From JANNGC01 sp043758205 (GTDB taxonomy: Bacteria > Verrucomicrobiota > Verrucomicrobiia > Limisphaerales > SIBH01), in NCBI GenBank assembly GCA_043758205.1, contig JAYVNY010000140.1, positions 1-9,255 on the forward strand: DNA of 9,255 bases, in the 5' to 3' direction. Shown piece by piece: positions 6,487-9,255 of this stretch (position 1 is its first letter; each line of letters opens with the position of its first letter). The notes below the pieces were generated by a model. The model was not told where the DNA came from, did not search any database, and saw only the letters and a program-made list of their open reading frames with translations. Made by a program: the position numbers and the translations under genes.

Positions 6487-8442
6487 ATGCTTACTGTTTC
6501 CAGCATCAGCAAGAGTTTTGGCGGACGCACGTTGTTCGAGGACGTGTCGTTCCAGGTGAATCGCGAGGATCGCATCGGCCTGGTCGGGCCGAATGGCGCG
6601 GGCAAGACCACGCTCTTTTCCCTGCTGCTCAAGACGGACGAGCCGGACGACGGGATGATCAACATGGAACGCGGCATCACGCTCGGGTTCCTGCCGCAGG
6701 AGAGCGCGCCCATCTCGGATGAAACGGTGCTGGAACTCGCCACCGCCGTCTCGCCGGAGATCACCAGGATTCGCCGCGTATTGGAGAAAGAGGCGGCGGG
6801 CCAGCACGACGAGCACGCGCACGAGGACATCCACGCCATGCAGGCGCGCTTCGATGAACTCGGTGGCTACAAGCTGGAAGCGGCGGCGAAGAAAATTCTC
6901 CACGGCCTGAGCTTTCGTGAATCCGACTTCAACCGTCCCGCGCGCGAAATGTCCGGCGGCTGGGTCATGCGCGCGCATCTCGCGCGCCTGCTCGTGCAGG
7001 AGCCGGACCTCCTGATGCTCGACGAACCGACGAACCATCTCGACCTCGAGGCGCTGCTTTGGTTTCAGGAATATTTGAAGGCCTACCCCGGCGCGATTCT
7101 GATGATTTCCCACGACCGCGAATTTTTGAATCAGCTCGTGACGAGCATCTTCGAGATTCGCCTTTCGAAAGTCTTCCGCTACCGCGCGAACTACGACGAG
7201 TTCCTGGTGCAGAAGGCGGCGGCGGAAGCGCAGCACCTGGCGGCGTATAAGAATCAGCAGAAGGATATCCAGCGCCTCCAGGAATTCGCCGACCGCTTCC
7301 GCGCCAAGGCCAGCAAGGCGTCGCAAGCGCAGTCCAAGCTCAAGCAGATCGAGCGGATGGAGAAAATCGAAGCGCCCGAGTCGGAGAACAAGCACGTCAG
7401 CTTCTCCTTCCCACAACCGCAGCGCAGCGGGCAGAAGGTCATCAAGCTCGAAGACATTCACCACGCCTATGGCAATCACGTCGTATACACCGGCATTGAT
7501 CTGGAGATCGAACGCGACGAACGCACCGTGCTCGTCGGCCCGAATGGCGCGGGTAAATCAACCCTGCTGAAAATTCTCGCCGGCAATCTCGCGCCCACTG
7601 CCGGCACGCGCACGCTCGGGCACAACGCCAAGACGGGCTACTATTCGCAGTATCGCGTGGAGATGCTCCAGCCCCATCGCTCGGTGCTCGACGAGGCGCT
7701 GGACACGCCGCAGCGCATCACGGAACAGGGCGTCCGCACCCTGCTCGGCAGTTTTCTTTTCCGTGGCGACGATGTGTTCAAGAAAGTTTCCGTGCTGAGC
7801 GGTGGTGAGAAAAGCCGGCTCGCGCTCGTGAAGCTGCTGCTGGATCCGCCGAACTTCCTGCTCATGGACGAGCCGACCACACACTTGGACATGGCCAGCA
7901 TTGATGCGCTTGTCGGCGCGCTCCAGCAATTCCAAGGCACCGTCGTCTTCATCAGCCACGACGTGTATTTCATCCGCGCCATTGCCAACCAGGTCATCCA
8001 TGTGAAGCACGGCCGCATCCACCGTTACCCCGGCGGCTACGATTACTATTTGGAGAAGACCAAACCGATCTCCGAACGCGCCGGTCTCACGGCGGGCAGC
8101 GGTGCACCGCAGGCCCCGAAGCCCCAGGCCAAACCCCAGGTCCCGGCCATTGATCGCAAGGAACAGAAGCGGCGCGAGGCCGCGCAACGCCAGGCCCGGA
8201 GCGGTGAGCAGCGCGCGCAGCATCAGCTCGTGAAGAGTTTGGAGAAGCAAATTCAAGCCCTCGAATTGAAGCAGACTGAACTCGCCGCCGAGTTGGAGAA
8301 GCCCGAGAGCTACGCCGGTGGACGCGCCCAGCAAATCAACCGCGAGCTGATGGAAGTGGTGGATGACCTCGCGGCGAAGACGTCGGAATGGGAAGCGGCG
8401 GCGGTGAAGCTGGAGGAGTTGGAGACGCCGGAAAGTGCATAG
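6487..8442 (+). CDS. ABC-F family ATPase with C-terminal coiled coil (Uup/YheS-like)
   Basis: A 651-residue cytoplasmic protein with two ABC ATPase domains and no membrane segments. ABC-F proteins bind the ribosome, where they rescue stalls, tune translation or give antibiotic protection. Domain 1: Walker A GPNGAGKT 34-41, signature SGGW 156-159, Walker B LDEPTNHLD 178-186, H-loop H209. The charged interdomain linker (about 245-300, with QQKDIQRLQEFADRFRAKAS) is the P-site tRNA-interaction motif of the family. Domain 2: Walker A GPNGAGKS 351-358, signature LSGGE 437-441, Walker B MDEPTTHLD 460-468, H491. After a Pro/Ala/Gln-rich hinge (about 535-553) the last 95 residues form a Lys/Glu-rich coiled coil, as in Uup and YheS. 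The ATG at 6487 directly precedes the normal first strand (MLTVSSISKSF); the 35 residues upstream in frame are rejected. The exact subfamily is uncertain, and an antibiotic-resistance role is not indicated. Confidence 0.92.
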   Translation: MLTVSSISKSFGGRTLFEDVSFQVNREDRIGLVGPNGAGKTTLFSLLLKTDEPDDGMINMERGITLGFLPQESAPISDETVLELATAVSPEITRIRRVLEKEAAGQHDEHAHEDIHAMQARFDELGGYKLEAAAKKILHGLSFRESDFNRPAREMSGGWVMRAHLARLLVQEPDLLMLDEPTNHLDLEALLWFQEYLKAYPGAILMISHDREFLNQLVTSIFEIRLSKVFRYRANYDEFLVQKAAAEAQHLAAYKNQQKDIQRLQEFADRFRAKASKASQAQSKLKQIERMEKIEAPESENKHVSFSFPQPQRSGQKVIKLEDIHHAYGNHVVYTGIDLEIERDERTVLVGPNGAGKSTLLKILAGNLAPTAGTRTLGHNAKTGYYSQYRVEMLQPHRSVLDEALDTPQRITEQGVRTLLGSFLFRGDDVFKKVSVLSGGEKSRLALVKLLLDPPNFLLMDEPTTHLDMASIDALVGALQQFQGTVVFISHDVYFIRAIANQVIHVKHGRIHRYPGGYDYYLEKTKPISERAGLTAGSGAPQAPKPQAKPQVPAIDRKEQKRREAAQRQARSGEQRAQHQLVKSLEKQIQALELKQTELAAELEKPESYAGGRAQQINRELMEVVDDLAAKTSEWEAAAVKLEELETPESA

Positions 8443-8468
8443 TGGGACAGCCGGAACGGCTGCCCTAC
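8442..8468. repeat. hairpin directly after the ABC-F stop codon, REP-like element or terminator
   Basis: CAGCCG (8448-8453) and CGGCTG (8457-8462) form a perfect stem with a GAA loop. The stem extends imperfectly outward through GGG (8444-8446) and CCC (8463-8465) past a bulged A. It begins at the last base of the TAG stop. There is no run of T after it, so it is not a classical intrinsic terminator, though it could protect or end the transcript. Its GGACAGCC core also occurs in the palindrome within cca, which hints at one repeat family. Confidence 0.55.
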
Positions 8469-8530
8469 GACAGCGAGGCGTTCGCAACAACGCTCGCCTC
8501 ATGGGGATTTTTGGTTAGCCTTCGCCTCGC

Positions 8531-9255
8531 ATGACTGACGAAAAAAATCCGCACCACTTGCCGAAGTGGGTCTTCCCCGCCGCAGTGGCGGGGATGCTCG
8601 TGGTCGTGGTGCTGGGCACCGTCTTCTGGATGGCGCGCGACGCGCGACCGCGCCGCCGTCCAGCATTGCTCGGCGCTCCTGATCCGGTGCTGCCCCTCGC
8701 GATGCGCACGAACCTCACGAACGGCGACCTGGGCTGGACGAACGGGATGATGTGGATTCCTGCCGGCAAATTTCCCATGGGCGCGATGGACGGACAGCCC
8801 GACGAGCAACCCGTGCAGCAAGTTTCCGTGGATGGTTTCTGGATGGACGCCACGGAGGTCACGAACGAGCAGTTCGAGAAATTCGTGGGCGCTACGAAGT
8901 ATGTGACCGTCGCCGAGCGCCAGCCGGACGCGAAGGAGTTTCCCGGCGCACCGCCCGAAATGCTCGTCCCCGGCTCGGTCTGCTTCAATCCGCCGCGCGA
9001 AGCTGTGTCGTTGGAGAATCATTTCATCTGGTGGAAATGGACGCCCGGCGCGAACTGGCGTCATCCCGAAGGCCCAGGCTCCAGCATCCGCGGTCGCGAG
9101 AAGCATCCCGTGGTTCACGTCGCGTGGGACGATGCCATCGCTTACTGCCAGTGGGCCGGCAAGCGCCTGCCGACCGAAGCCGAGTGGGAGTGGGCCGCGC
9201 GCGGCGGCGAATCGGTGCTGCCGAAAAATGAGGAGCAACTGATCGCCACGAACAA
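8531..9255 (+). CDS. membrane-anchored formylglycine-generating enzyme (FGE/SUMF1 family), 3' truncated
   Basis: FGE oxidises a cysteine in the CxPxR motif of sulfatases to the catalytic formylglycine. The frame is open from the ATG at 8531 to the window end (241 residues), so the C-terminal part with the family's active-site cysteines is not visible. Residues 13-34 are one hydrophobic helix, followed by an Arg-rich patch (R36, R39, R41-R43). The FGE domain starts at MMWIPAGKFPMG (73-84) and continues with EVTN at 109-112, a TVAERQ-like segment, GANWRHPEGPGSS from 173, HPVVHVAWDDAIAYCQWAGK and RLPTEAEWEWAARGG (212-226). The GANWRHPEGP block is close to true FGEs, including human SUMF1, more than to generic SUMF1-like domains. 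The start has no Shine-Dalgarno sequence; it lies 88 bases after the ABC-F stop. No sulfatase gene is in the window, so its substrate is elsewhere. Confidence 0.9.
   Translation, partial: MTDEKNPHHLPKWVFPAAVAGMLVVVVLGTVFWMARDARPRRRPALLGAPDPVLPLAMRTNLTNGDLGWTNGMMWIPAGKFPMGAMDGQPDEQPVQQVSVDGFWMDATEVTNEQFEKFVGATKYVTVAERQPDAKEFPGAPPEMLVPGSVCFNPPREAVSLENHFIWWKWTPGANWRHPEGPGSSIRGREKHPVVHVAWDDAIAYCQWAGKRLPTEAEWEWAARGGESVLPKNEEQLIATN

Noticed and set aside
6421..7479. Long minus-strand open frame opposite the ABC-F gene
   Set aside because: The opposite strand encodes unmistakable Walker and signature motifs; this frame is a codon-bias shadow.
8442..8468. Intrinsic terminator for the ABC-F gene
   Set aside because: The stem is present but no T-rich tract follows, so it was recorded as a repeat-like hairpin instead.
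7558..8502. Minus-strand open frame opposite the second ABC domain
   Set aside because: Shadow of the ABC-F gene; Leu/Arg-rich, no recognisable domain.
8465..9238. Minus-strand open frame of 257 codons at the right end
   Set aside because: The plus strand encodes a continuous, highly conserved FGE domain there.

Overview
This is a GC-rich bacterial window of 9255 bases carrying eight protein-coding genes, two of them cut by the window edges. The style suggests a member of the Verrucomicrobiota, perhaps the Pedosphaera/Limisphaera side. The reasons are in-frame GC-rich palindromic inserts of the 'AGVSPAS' and 'CGQGCP' kind, secreted proteins of unknown function, an FGE-type sulfatase-maturation protein, and seven gene starts without a convincing Shine-Dalgarno sequence. 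The placement is an inference from recalled family resemblance, not from a search.

Left part (1-3473, + strand): the C-terminal half of a CusA-like heavy-metal RND efflux pump, then a 96-residue exported Cys-rich YHS/TRASH-like protein whose start codon overlaps the pump's stop codon (ATGA), then a secreted sialidase-like beta-propeller protein with an unusual Cys/Met cluster. The first two are clearly one operon. All three fit handling of a soft metal, probably Cu(I)/Ag(I), in the cell envelope. After the propeller gene a short out-of-frame stretch reads like the tail of a PKD domain and is probably a gene relic.

Middle part (3474-6304, - strand): in transcription order, a PgsA-type CDP-alcohol phosphatidyltransferase (phospholipid synthesis), a small secreted protein of unknown function, and a class II CCA-adding/poly(A) polymerase family enzyme with an HD domain. 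They are co-oriented with gaps of about 145 and 106 bases, so joint transcription is possible but not shown.

Right part (6487-9255, + strand): an ABC-F ATPase with a C-terminal coiled coil, transcribed divergently from pgsA across a 182-base gap, then an 88-base gap holding a hairpin, then a membrane-anchored formylglycine-generating enzyme running off the window end.

The most interesting structure not explained by the genes is a set of short GC-rich perfect or near-perfect palindromes. One lies inside the pump gene and two lie inside the cca gene; these are translated in frame as low-complexity loop peptides. A fourth sits directly after the ABC-F stop codon. This resembles the in-frame palindromic elements known from Rickettsia and suggests a mobile or formerly mobile repeat family that tolerates insertion into conserved genes.
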